A stretch of DNA of 6,391 bases from JAADCS01 sp964473735 (GTDB taxonomy: Bacteria > Hydrothermota > Hydrothermia > LBFQ01): the NCBI GenBank assembly GCA_964473735.1, contig CAYYQD010000076.1:1-6391 (forward strand), written 5' to 3'. How positions within the stretch are numbered: position 1 is the stretch's first letter; every line of letters starts with the position of its first letter. Made by a program: the position numbers and the translations under genes. Positions 1 through 5,167 of the stretch are shown here, in pieces. A model generated the notes under the pieces. It worked only from the letters and a program-made list of their open reading frames with translations. It was not told the DNA's origin and did not search any database.

Positions 1-99
1 GATTACGACGGCGGGGTAGAAGGGCCTTTTACCATAATCCCCTTTTCTCTGTCTGACCGCGCAGCTACTGTAGTATATTGCATAATGGTATGGTTTTAG
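1..99 (+). CDS. Possible C-terminal end of an upstream gene (partial, 5' end outside window)
   Basis: One plus-strand frame is open from the first base to a TAG at 97-99 and encodes 32 residues, beginning DYDGGVEGPFTIIPF and ending in a hydrophobic stretch, VVYCIMVWF. The other two plus frames stop early, at about 16 and 54. The codons (GTA, ATA, GGC, CCC) agree with the genes further along, which mildly favours real coding sequence. I cannot recognise a family from 32 residues. A minus-strand frame is also open across this stretch but has no ATG, GTG or TTG start that I could find, so it is less likely. The stretch is short enough to be open by chance. Confidence 0.3.
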   Translation, partial: DYDGGVEGPFTIIPFSLSDRAATVVYCIMVWF

Positions 100-144
100 G
101 GTTAAAATTATAGTGTTATCCTCAAATTCATATTGCTATACAAT
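60..144 (+). promoter_or_regulatory. AT-rich promoter-like stretch with -10 candidate TACAAT
   Basis: This is the most AT-rich part of the 5' region. It contains several -10-like hexamers: CATAAT at 81-86, TATAGT at 109-114 and TACAAT at 139-144. The last is best placed, because a Shine-Dalgarno begins only 10 nt after it (155) and leads into a 19-codon ORF. No convincing TTGACA-like -35 box is seen at 16-19 nt spacing; TTATCC at 116-121 is the nearest and is weak. Confidence 0.35.
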
Positions 145-171
145 GCGCACCTGTAAGGAGGGTGAAGATAG

Positions 172-231
172 ATGGAAAGGGCGTTGAAAAGGACAACAGG
201 GAAAGCTTCCTATGTATGCTCTACTTCTTAA
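172..231 (+). CDS. Possible 19-residue small peptide (MERALKRTTGKASYVCSTS)
   Basis: An ATG at 172 opens 19 codons ending in TAA at 229-231. It is preceded by a strong Shine-Dalgarno, AAGGAGGG at 155-162, about 10 nt before the ATG, and by a TACAAT -10 candidate at 139-144, so the mRNA leader would be very short. The peptide is basic at its N-terminus (K and R at positions 3, 6 and 7) and has one Cys near its C-terminus. I recognise no family. It could be a leader peptide for the downstream secreted-protein gene, a free small protein, or a chance ORF behind a chance purine run. The ribosome-binding site is better than that of the large gene downstream, which is why I list it. Confidence 0.3.
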   Translation: MERALKRTTGKASYVCSTS

Positions 232-255
232 TAGCGGTATGATAAACGGGTGATG

Positions 256-265
256 GTTATATAAC
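256..265. repeat. Perfect 10-bp palindrome GTTATATAAC
   Basis: The ten bases equal their own reverse complement. The palindrome ends 20 nt before the TATAAT at 286-291, so its centre is near -37 relative to a transcription start at about 298. That is where a regulator site or a -35 region would lie. It is short and AT-rich and may be fortuitous. Confidence 0.3.
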
Positions 266-285
266 ACCAATGTGTGTATCAGCTG

Positions 286-291
286 TATAAT
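286..291 (+). promoter_or_regulatory. -10 box TATAAT directly before the secreted-protein gene (leaderless start)
   Basis: This is an exact consensus TATAAT, preceded by TG at 284-285 and followed after only 6 nt (TTTGTC) by ATGATG at 298-303. Transcription starting 6-9 nt after the hexamer would begin at or next to an ATG, giving a leaderless mRNA. This fits the absence of any Shine-Dalgarno before that ATG. No clear -35 box is seen. Confidence 0.55.
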
Positions 292-297
292 TTTGTC

Positions 298-1767
298 ATG
301 ATGAAAAAGACGGTATACTTTTCGGTGAGTATAGTGATATTGTCCGCATGGATGGGCGCGCTTGTTGCCCAGAGCTGTCCATCATCCTGCACCCCTATAA
401 TCAGCGGTCCCGTAACCTTCTGCCGTTGCCACATATACACGACGACGAATAGTAGCGACAGAGTGCAACTTGTGACCGATAGAACGTTCTCCATGCTGGA
501 CGTGGACGGGGACGGATTAACCGATATACCTTTCGGTGTATATATGGCTGGGAATACAGGTACGTACGTGCTTCGCAAGACCTCTCTTGGGACTCCCGGC
601 ACCTATACATCCGTGAAAATAAGCGATACCGTGGCCTACGGTATGACACCTATAGGAGACCGAAACGGCGATGGAATAGAGGATTTTGCGGTAGCATGTC
701 ACGACATGTTCGGAGGGGTGTATGCTCTCACATCACTCGGAACTTTCCCCGGCGTATATTCTCCGATGCAATTGTTAGCTCCGGGAACATTCACTCCTAA
801 CTCTATAATATCTGTAGGTGGACTCGTTTGGTGGAGTGATTACAGAGGCTCTATCAACATGTATGACCTTAGCACGAACACCCTATACAGCCGGAACGAT
901 AGTCTCTGTGGGGATGGCATAGCCGTAGGTGATTTTAACAGGGACGGTTATATTGATGCCGCATGTACCAACTATGGCAAGAGAGGGATTCAGGGCATCT
1001 TTATATACTACTTCAACGGTTCAAGTTTCTATACGTATCAGGTTCTGGATAATACCCGTCCCTGGCAGGGTATAACGTCCTATGACATAAACGGTGACGG
1101 TTACTGGGACCTCATAGCCGTGGGTACCGAGGTAAGTGTATGGCTCAACACGGGTTCATCGTGGACAGAGGTCACGGTAGATCCGGCTTTGGCCCGCAGG
1201 GCATCCTCATTATATCCCCCATTTACAAGGGTAGCGCTTGCTGGTCTGGATTGTGATGACGATATAGATATCGTGGTCTCCACCTCCTGTCCCAACAGCG
1301 GACAACCTTCCCTTGTCTGGTATGAAAATCTTGGTGACGCCACCACGTGGGCAAAACATCCTATAGAAACATCCGGATACAGCTGTTTTATATCTTCAAG
1401 GCCGTATCCTTATGGACTGAGGGTAGGATTTCTTGACGAGAATGGGGGAATAGATATAGTCATAGTGAGGAACAACTCAAACGAACTGTGGGGATATTTC
1501 ACTGATACCTGCGGTATCCTTGGCTGGGATACCAATCTCGTCGTGCGGGAGGATCCTTCGCAAAGGGAATTGAAAGCGATTGATGTGCTTCTTGGCGACG
1601 GAGGTGTAACGCTAAAGTCGCGTGAGCCTGTATCTGCAACCATCTACAACGCGTCAGGGAAGAGGGTTTTCACAGCAACCGTAGTAGGTTCTGTTTTCAT
1701 CCCTCTACGGAGAGGAGTATATTTTGTCTGTTCTGAGGAGAGAGTTCGCAAAGTTATAATCAGGTAG
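298..1767 (+). CDS. Secreted FG-GAP/VCBS repeat protein with C-terminal T9SS-type sorting domain
   Basis: The predicted 489-residue protein is exported. Numbering from ATG 298, residues 1-25 form a signal peptide (MMKK, a hydrophobic core to about residue 23, then LVAQS with likely cleavage near A24). It is not a lipobox. The body carries repeated DxDxDGxxD-like calcium-binding loops typical of FG-GAP/VCBS beta-propellers: DVDGDGLTD (68-76), DRNGDGIED (121-129), DFNRDGYID (212-220), DINGDGYWD (263-271), and degenerate copies at 318 and 380. The last ~60 residues (SATIYNASGKRVF, RRGVYFV, RKVIIR) resemble the type A sorting domain of type IX secretion substrates. Twelve cysteines follow the signal peptide, suggesting disulfides outside the cytoplasm. 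A GTG at 274 is in frame, but it would put nine residues (including YQLYNFV) before MKK and would overlap the TATAAT at 286, so 298 or 301 is preferred. The gene overlaps the convergent glycosyltransferase gene by 8 bp. Ligand and role are unknown; surface adhesion or binding is a guess. Confidence 0.85.
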   Translation: MMKKTVYFSVSIVILSAWMGALVAQSCPSSCTPIISGPVTFCRCHIYTTTNSSDRVQLVTDRTFSMLDVDGDGLTDIPFGVYMAGNTGTYVLRKTSLGTPGTYTSVKISDTVAYGMTPIGDRNGDGIEDFAVACHDMFGGVYALTSLGTFPGVYSPMQLLAPGTFTPNSIISVGGLVWWSDYRGSINMYDLSTNTLYSRNDSLCGDGIAVGDFNRDGYIDAACTNYGKRGIQGIFIYYFNGSSFYTYQVLDNTRPWQGITSYDINGDGYWDLIAVGTEVSVWLNTGSSWTEVTVDPALARRASSLYPPFTRVALAGLDCDDDIDIVVSTSCPNSGQPSLVWYENLGDATTWAKHPIETSGYSCFISSRPYPYGLRVGFLDENGGIDIVIVRNNSNELWGYFTDTCGILGWDTNLVVREDPSQRELKAIDVLLGDGGVTLKSREPVSATIYNASGKRVFTATVVGSVFIPLRRGVYFVCSEERVRKVIIR

Positions 1768-2998
1768 AGGCTTCGGTATAGGGCGTTCCGAAGTCCAACC
1801 CTAAATTGTAGATCCTTAAAAACTCCCGTGCCACTCTTTCTGGAACGTATCTTTTCGCCATTTCCCTTCCCCTGCGTCCCAGCCTTTCCCTGAGAGATTC
1901 ATCTTCCAATACCCTCTCCAGCTTCTCCGCCAGATCCTCAGCATTCTCCAGCTCAAAGAAGAAGCCGTTTTCACCCTCCTTTATAACGTCCAGAGGTCCC
2001 CCCGCCCTGCTCGCTATCACCGGTGTCCCGTGCATCATGGCCTCCACTAAAACCACTCCCAATCCTTCCGTCCAACCGTCCGGGACGGCGCGGGAGGGAA
2101 GTACCAAAACGCTGGCCGTAGCGTACTCTCTGGACAGCTCCTTCTGTGAAATCCAGCCTCTGAAGAGAACTTCAACCCCCAGATTTTTCGCGAGATTCCT
2201 CCAGTTTTTTTGTTCTGGCCCTTCTCCCACGACTACCAGTCTGACCTTCTTGCCTTTTTTATTCAGTATATGGATAGCCCTGATAAGAATATCAACCCCC
2301 TTCCAATAAACGTTCCTGCCGACAAATAACACTCGGTTGGCCGACGGTGTCTCCCTGCGCTCAAAAAGTGGTTTAAAGCTAACCGGCATGGGGATAATTT
2401 CGGAGGGCACCTCTACGTTCCCCATAACCCTAAGGAAATCCTCCCGCGAGAACGAAGAGTTGAAAACCATAAAGTCCGCTCGTCTTATCAACGGGCCCAG
2501 AAACACTTTCAGGAGTTTGAACTTTCTCACCAGAGTAAGGCCCGTGCTGTGGCAATGTAGCACTTTCCTCCCCGAAAACGGCAGGCCCCAGATAACGTTG
2601 GGAATGGGCCAGTGTATATGCACGATGTCAGGTTTAAAGTCCCGTTCAACCTTAAAAGCCTTCAATATACCGCCTAACATGAATAGAGGTAGTTGTAAAT
2701 ATCGCCACTTCTGGAGCCTGAGCCTCTCGTATATGGCGACATCGTGCGTTAAGTCTTCCAGAAAGGCAGGTGAATACCGAAAGCGATACACGGGTATACC
2801 TTCGTACTCCCCGTCTCCCATACCCCTGTAGGAGGACGTCAGGACCCTCGCATCCACACCCAGCTCTCTCAGGGCCTTTAAGGTCTGGGTGAGCCATGGG
2901 GTTATGTGGGGCGCCCCCTCGTGAGCGAAGGCCGTGGCTATGTGTAGTACCTTAAGGGGACGCCCCCTGTCGCTAAGACTTTTTTCCGAACTTTTCAA
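1760..2998 (-). CDS. Glycosyltransferase family 4 (GT-B fold)
   Basis: The 412-residue cytoplasmic or membrane-associated protein should transfer a sugar from a nucleotide-sugar donor, probably onto a polysaccharide or lipid-linked acceptor; donor and acceptor cannot be read from the sequence. The N-terminal Rossmann-like half starts at KVLHIATAFAHEGAP (16-30) and includes DIVHIHWPIPN (124-134) and HCHSTG (148-153). The C-terminal donor-binding half starts at NRVLFVGRNVYWKGVD (221-236) and contains VVVGEGPE (255-262). It also carries the EX7E signature (E311 and E319 in EGLGVVLVE), followed by AGGPLDVI and NGFFF. Length is normal for GT4. The start is TTG at 2998; no ATG or GTG lies between it and the conserved strand at residue 16, and no good Shine-Dalgarno is visible. 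The start lies 26 nt inside the end of the upstream GTPase gene, so co-transcription and translational coupling are likely. Confidence 0.88.
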   Translation of the reverse strand: MKSSEKSLSDRGRPLKVLHIATAFAHEGAPHITPWLTQTLKALRELGVDARVLTSSYRGMGDGEYEGIPVYRFRYSPAFLEDLTHDVAIYERLRLQKWRYLQLPLFMLGGILKAFKVERDFKPDIVHIHWPIPNVIWGLPFSGRKVLHCHSTGLTLVRKFKLLKVFLGPLIRRADFMVFNSSFSREDFLRVMGNVEVPSEIIPMPVSFKPLFERRETPSANRVLFVGRNVYWKGVDILIRAIHILNKKGKKVRLVVVGEGPEQKNWRNLAKNLGVEVLFRGWISQKELSREYATASVLVLPSRAVPDGWTEGLGVVLVEAMMHGTPVIASRAGGPLDVIKEGENGFFFELENAEDLAEKLERVLEDESLRERLGRRGREMAKRYVPERVAREFLRIYNLGLDFGTPYTEAST

Positions 2999-4295
2999 GG
3001 ATGATGTCGTAAAGTGTAGGTTTGCCTATCTCCTGAAGTTCGTACCGGACCCTTACGTAGGGCTTGTTGAGCTTGAGGATACGGCCTAAGTTTATGGGAG
3101 TGGCTACCACGACCACATCGGCGGGGGTGTCGTTTATGGTCTTCTCCAGGTCCTTCAGCTGCTGCTCCGAGTACCCAACAGCAGGGAGAACGTACTTCGC
3201 CTGCGGCCACTTCTTCAGGGCCTCCTTGACCGTACCGACCGCGTACTCGGACACGGGCACTATCTCGGCGGCCCCGTACTTACGGGCGGCTATGTACCCC
3301 GCACCGTAGGACATCTCCCCGTGTGTGAGGGTAGGTCCGTCCTCCACCACTATCACCCTCTTGCCCTTTATCCTCTCTCCGTCCTCCACGAATATGGGGG
3401 AGGCGGCCTCTATCAAGGTGGCCTTCGGATTTACGGCGAAGACGTTGTTGCGAACCGTCTCTATGCCCTCAAGGGAGGCCGTATCAACCTTGTTTATTAT
3501 TACGACGTCCGCCATCCTTAGGTTGGCCTCACCGGGGTGGTACCTGACCTCGTGCCCCGGCCTGTGAGGGTCCACGACCACTATATGGAGGTCTGGCCTG
3601 AAGAAAGGCAGGTCGTTGTTCCCACCGTCCCAGAGGACTATATCGGCCACCTTCTCGGCCTCCCGCAGGATCTTTTCGTAATCCACGCCGGCGAAGACGA
3701 CGTTTCCCCTGTCAAGGTGGGGTTCGTACTCCTCCCTCTCCTCTATGGTACAGTTGTACCTGTCCAGGTCCTCGTAAGTGGCGAACTTCTGTACGGCCTG
3801 TTTGCTCAGATCCCCGTAGGGCATGGGATGGCGCACCACGGCCACCCTGTATCCCAGCTCTTTGAGGATGTCCGAGACCCGGCGGGTGGTCTGGCTCTTA
3901 CCGGATCCAGTCCTGACCGCACCTATGGAGATGACGGGTTTGGAGGACTTGAGCATGGTGTTCTTTGCCCCCATCAGCCAGTAGTCGGAGCCGGCGGCTA
4001 TAACGCGGGAGGCCCTGTGCATGACGTACTCGTGCGAAACGTCGCTGTACGCGAAGACGACGACGTCCACGTTGTACTCCTTTATAAGGCGCTCAAGGTC
4101 CTCTTCGGGATAGATGGGGATCCCTTCGGGATAGAGCTCCCCGGCCAGCTCCGGGGGGTACCTCCTCCCCTCTATGTCGGGTATCTGCGTAGCCGTGAAG
4201 GCCACCACCTCGTAGTCCGGATTGTTGCGGAAGAAGAGGTTGAAGTTGTGGAAGTCCCTACCGGCTGCACCCATTATTATCACACGTCTGCGCAT
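2973..4295 (-). CDS. Cyclic 2,3-diphosphoglycerate synthetase-like P-loop GTPase (COG2403-type)
   Basis: The 440-residue protein resembles the family that includes cyclic 2,3-diphosphoglycerate synthetase (CpgS) of hyperthermophilic methanogens, which closes 2,3-bisphosphoglycerate into a cyclic thermoprotectant using ATP. Most bacterial members are annotated only by similarity. The N-terminus is a Rossmann-like domain (RRRVIIMGAAGRDFHNFN, residues 2-19). A P-loop-like RTGSGKSQTTRRV lies at 128-140, followed by VVRHPMPYGDL (153-163), the acidic patch WDGGNNDLPFF (222-232), DPHRPGHE (242-249), and NKVD (268-271), which matches the guanine-specifying NKxD motif. The C-terminal third (about 312-440) holds EDGPTLTHGEMSYGAG (318-333), typical of the family. 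The ATG at 4295 gives the usual N-terminus, and TAGAAT lies 8 nt upstream. The gene is divergent from rpe and overlaps the glycosyltransferase start. Family assignment is strong; the exact reaction here is unproven. Confidence 0.85.
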   Translation of the reverse strand: MRRRVIIMGAAGRDFHNFNLFFRNNPDYEVVAFTATQIPDIEGRRYPPELAGELYPEGIPIYPEEDLERLIKEYNVDVVVFAYSDVSHEYVMHRASRVIAAGSDYWLMGAKNTMLKSSKPVISIGAVRTGSGKSQTTRRVSDILKELGYRVAVVRHPMPYGDLSKQAVQKFATYEDLDRYNCTIEEREEYEPHLDRGNVVFAGVDYEKILREAEKVADIVLWDGGNNDLPFFRPDLHIVVVDPHRPGHEVRYHPGEANLRMADVVIINKVDTASLEGIETVRNNVFAVNPKATLIEAASPIFVEDGERIKGKRVIVVEDGPTLTHGEMSYGAGYIAARKYGAAEIVPVSEYAVGTVKEALKKWPQAKYVLPAVGYSEQQLKDLEKTINDTPADVVVVATPINLGRILKLNKPYVRVRYELQEIGKPTLYDIILEKFGKKS

Positions 4296-4303
4296 AGGAC
4301 GGG

Positions 4304-4309
4304 ATTCTA
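4304..4309 (-). promoter_or_regulatory. -10 box TAGAAT for the GTPase gene (leaderless arrangement)
   Basis: Read on the minus strand, TAGAAT is followed by 8 nt (CCCGTCCT) and then the ATG of the GTPase gene at 4295. No Shine-Dalgarno fits in that space, so the mRNA probably starts at or within a few bases of the start codon. No strong -35 box is seen; TTTAAG at about 19-nt spacing is a weak candidate. The -10 shares bases 4308-4309 with the left arm of the inverted repeat. Confidence 0.5.
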
Positions 4310-4347
4310 CGGGGGAACTCCCTTCCCGCTTAAACTATTCCCCCGTA
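4308..4347. repeat. Perfect 10-bp inverted repeat in the divergent spacer (possible operator)
   Basis: TACGGGGGAA at 4308-4317 is the exact reverse complement of TTCCCCCGTA at 4338-4347, with a 20-bp spacer. The left arm touches the -10 of the GTPase gene, the spacer contains the -10 candidate of rpe, and the right arm ends on the first base of the rpe start codon. A dimeric regulator bound here could control both genes. As RNA, the repeat would not be fully contained in either leaderless transcript, so a DNA site is more likely than an RNA hairpin. No regulator gene lies in the window. Confidence 0.5.
4331..4336 (+). promoter_or_regulatory. -10 candidate TAAACT for rpe
   Basis: TAAACT lies 10 nt before the rpe ATG at 4347. 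A start 7-10 nt after it would give a leaderless or nearly leaderless mRNA. No Shine-Dalgarno precedes the ATG (the bases are ATTCCCCCGT). It is a weaker match than the two other leaderless -10 boxes in the window, and there is no clear -35. Confidence 0.4.
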
Positions 4348-4952
4348 TGAGGAAGTACAGGATAGGCCCCTCTATCATAGCATCCAACTGGGCCCTGTGC
4401 TACGAGGAGTTAGAGCGCGCGAAGTCCGGGGACTTTATACACGTGGATGTGATGGACGGGCACTTCGTACCCAACCTCACCCTCGGCCCGGACCTTACAA
4501 AGGCCGTATATGAGCGAACGGATAAACCGCTGGACGTCCATCTCATGCTCACCCATCCCGACAGGTACGTGGATAGGTTCTTCCTGCCCGGAGTTTTCAG
4601 AATAACCGTGCATTACGAGAGCTCCTCCTTCCTGTCTCCGACCTTGAGGGCTATAAGGGAAGAGGGTATAAAGGCCGGCGTGGCGATTTCTCCGGACACA
4701 CCCGTTAGCCGGGTCAGGAAAGTTCTACCCTCGGTGGATCAGGTCCTCGTTATGACCGTATATCCGGGCTTTTCGGGACAGAGGATGCTGGAGTGGGTGC
4801 TGCCCAAGGTGGAGGAGCTACACGCTATGAGGGTACGGGAAGGGCTGACCTTCGTCATAACCGTGGACGGTGGAGTGAGGTGGGATAATCTCCATAGGAT
4901 CGGGCCAGCGGACGAGGTAATCATGGGTTCGGCCTTCTTCAGGGCAGAATGA
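4347..4952 (+). CDS. rpe: Ribulose-phosphate 3-epimerase
   Basis: This cytoplasmic TIM-barrel enzyme interconverts ribulose 5-phosphate and xylulose 5-phosphate in the pentose phosphate pathway. The 201-residue product has the complete active-site set: GPSIIAS (7-13), HVDVMDGHFVPN (32-43) with metal ligands H32 and D34, LDVHLML (62-68) with H65, MTVYPGFSGQ (136-145), and VDGGV (173-177) with catalytic D174, followed by the phosphate-binding MGSAFF (193-198). Family members are usually about 215-230 residues; this one stops just after the GSAFF strand and lacks the usual last helix. The ATG at 4347 gives the canonical N-terminus MRKYRIGPSI. The same frame stays open far upstream through the opposite-strand GTPase gene, but that part has no epimerase similarity. 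It is divergent from the GTPase gene across 51 bp. Confidence 0.95.
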   Translation: MRKYRIGPSIIASNWALCYEELERAKSGDFIHVDVMDGHFVPNLTLGPDLTKAVYERTDKPLDVHLMLTHPDRYVDRFFLPGVFRITVHYESSSFLSPTLRAIREEGIKAGVAISPDTPVSRVRKVLPSVDQVLVMTVYPGFSGQRMLEWVLPKVEELHAMRVREGLTFVITVDGGVRWDNLHRIGPADEVIMGSAFFRAE

Positions 4953-4976
4953 TCCCACACGGTTTCCGTTCGCCAT

Positions 4977-4982
4977 TATAAT
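4977..4982 (+). promoter_or_regulatory. -10 box TATAAT after rpe, driving the small ORF and probably the acyltransferase
   Basis: This exact TATAAT begins 25 nt after the rpe stop codon. A start about 7 nt downstream falls just before the Shine-Dalgarno at 4992, leaving a leader of roughly 17 nt before the ATG at 5006. No recognisable -35 hexamer is present at 16-19 nt spacing. I see no other promoter before the acyltransferase gene, so it may serve both. Confidence 0.5.
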
Positions 4983-4991
4983 ACCCACACC

Positions 4992-4999
4992 AAGGAGGT
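4992..4999 (+). promoter_or_regulatory. Near-perfect Shine-Dalgarno AAGGAGGT
   Basis: AAGGAGGT is an eight-base match to the 16S rRNA 3' tail, 6 nt before the ATG at 5006. It is the best ribosome-binding site in the window and is the main reason to treat the following 36-codon ORF as translated. The large genes here lack a comparable site. Confidence 0.75.
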
Positions 5000-5005
5000 A
5001 GTAGC

Positions 5006-5116
5006 ATGAAGAACGAAAGGCGCGTCCCGAGATTATCGGAGAAGAAGCCCTATCAGAAGCCCCGTATTCTGGGAAAGACCTCGTCCCGGGGGGGCAGCAT
5101 ACTGGTGACCTACTGA
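5006..5116 (+). CDS. Small 36-residue basic peptide with a YxxPxI motif (possible RiPP-like precursor or leader peptide)
   Basis: The ORF has 36 codons (ATG 5006, TGA 5114-5116) with its own TATAAT and a near-perfect Shine-Dalgarno. The N-terminal half is basic and hydrophilic (MKNERRVPRLSEKKP). The middle has YQKPRIL at 16-22, matching the YxxPx(I/L) motif that leader-recognition (RRE) domains bind in several ribosomally made, modified peptides. The tail GKTSSRGGSILVTY has Ser, Thr and Gly but no Cys, Asp or Glu, so a classical lasso ring, which needs an acidic residue at core position 7-9, is excluded. No modification enzyme, protease or exporter is visible in the window. It lies just upstream of a hairpin and the acyltransferase gene, so it could equally be a regulatory leader peptide. 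I do not recognise a named family. Confidence 0.6.
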   Translation: MKNERRVPRLSEKKPYQKPRILGKTSSRGGSILVTY

Positions 5117-5129
5117 TGACGTGAGATAG

Positions 5130-5167
5130 CCCCACCCTTGCCTGTCGTGGGGGGGTGGGGGTGTTTT
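5130..5167 (+). terminator. GC-rich hairpin with short T-tract (terminator or attenuator)
   Basis: CCCCACCC (5130-5137) pairs perfectly with GGGTGGGG (5153-5160) across a 15-nt loop. After GTG comes TTTT at 5164-5167. The hairpin starts 13 nt after the small-ORF stop and ends 11 nt before the ATG of the acyltransferase. The T-tract is short and slightly displaced, so termination would probably be partial, as suits an attenuator. The 3' arm and its flanks form a run of 7 G, one T and 5 G, which could also slip in register or form another G-rich structure and hinder ribosome access. Confidence 0.5.

Noticed and set aside
1..99. Minus-strand gene leaving the window to the left
   Set aside because: One minus frame is open, but no ATG, GTG or TTG start with a ribosome-binding site or nearby -10 was found; the plus-strand open frame is the simpler reading.
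274..297. GTG at 274 as start of the secreted protein
   Set aside because: It would place TATAAT inside the coding sequence and add nine residues (including YQLYNFV) before the MKK of a clean signal peptide; no Shine-Dalgarno precedes it.
2337..2831. 164-codon plus-strand open frame inside the glycosyltransferase gene
   Set aside because: It is a shadow of a conserved minus-strand gene; its translation is Ser/Arg-rich and resembles no domain.
3537..4346. Long open frame on the plus strand continuous with rpe, adding 270 codons upstream
   Set aside because: It is antisense to the well-supported GTPase gene, has low-complexity V/G/D-rich content with no epimerase similarity, and the canonical Rpe N-terminus begins at 4347.
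5006..5116. Lasso peptide precursor
   Set aside because: The YxxPxI motif fits, but the tail after GKTS has no Asp or Glu at ring-forming positions and no lasso cyclase or protease gene is present in the window.
5149..5161. G-quadruplex in the run of 7 G, T, 5 G
   Set aside because: There are too few separate G-triplets for a stable three-tier quadruplex; the simple hairpin with 5130-5137 explains the G-run better.
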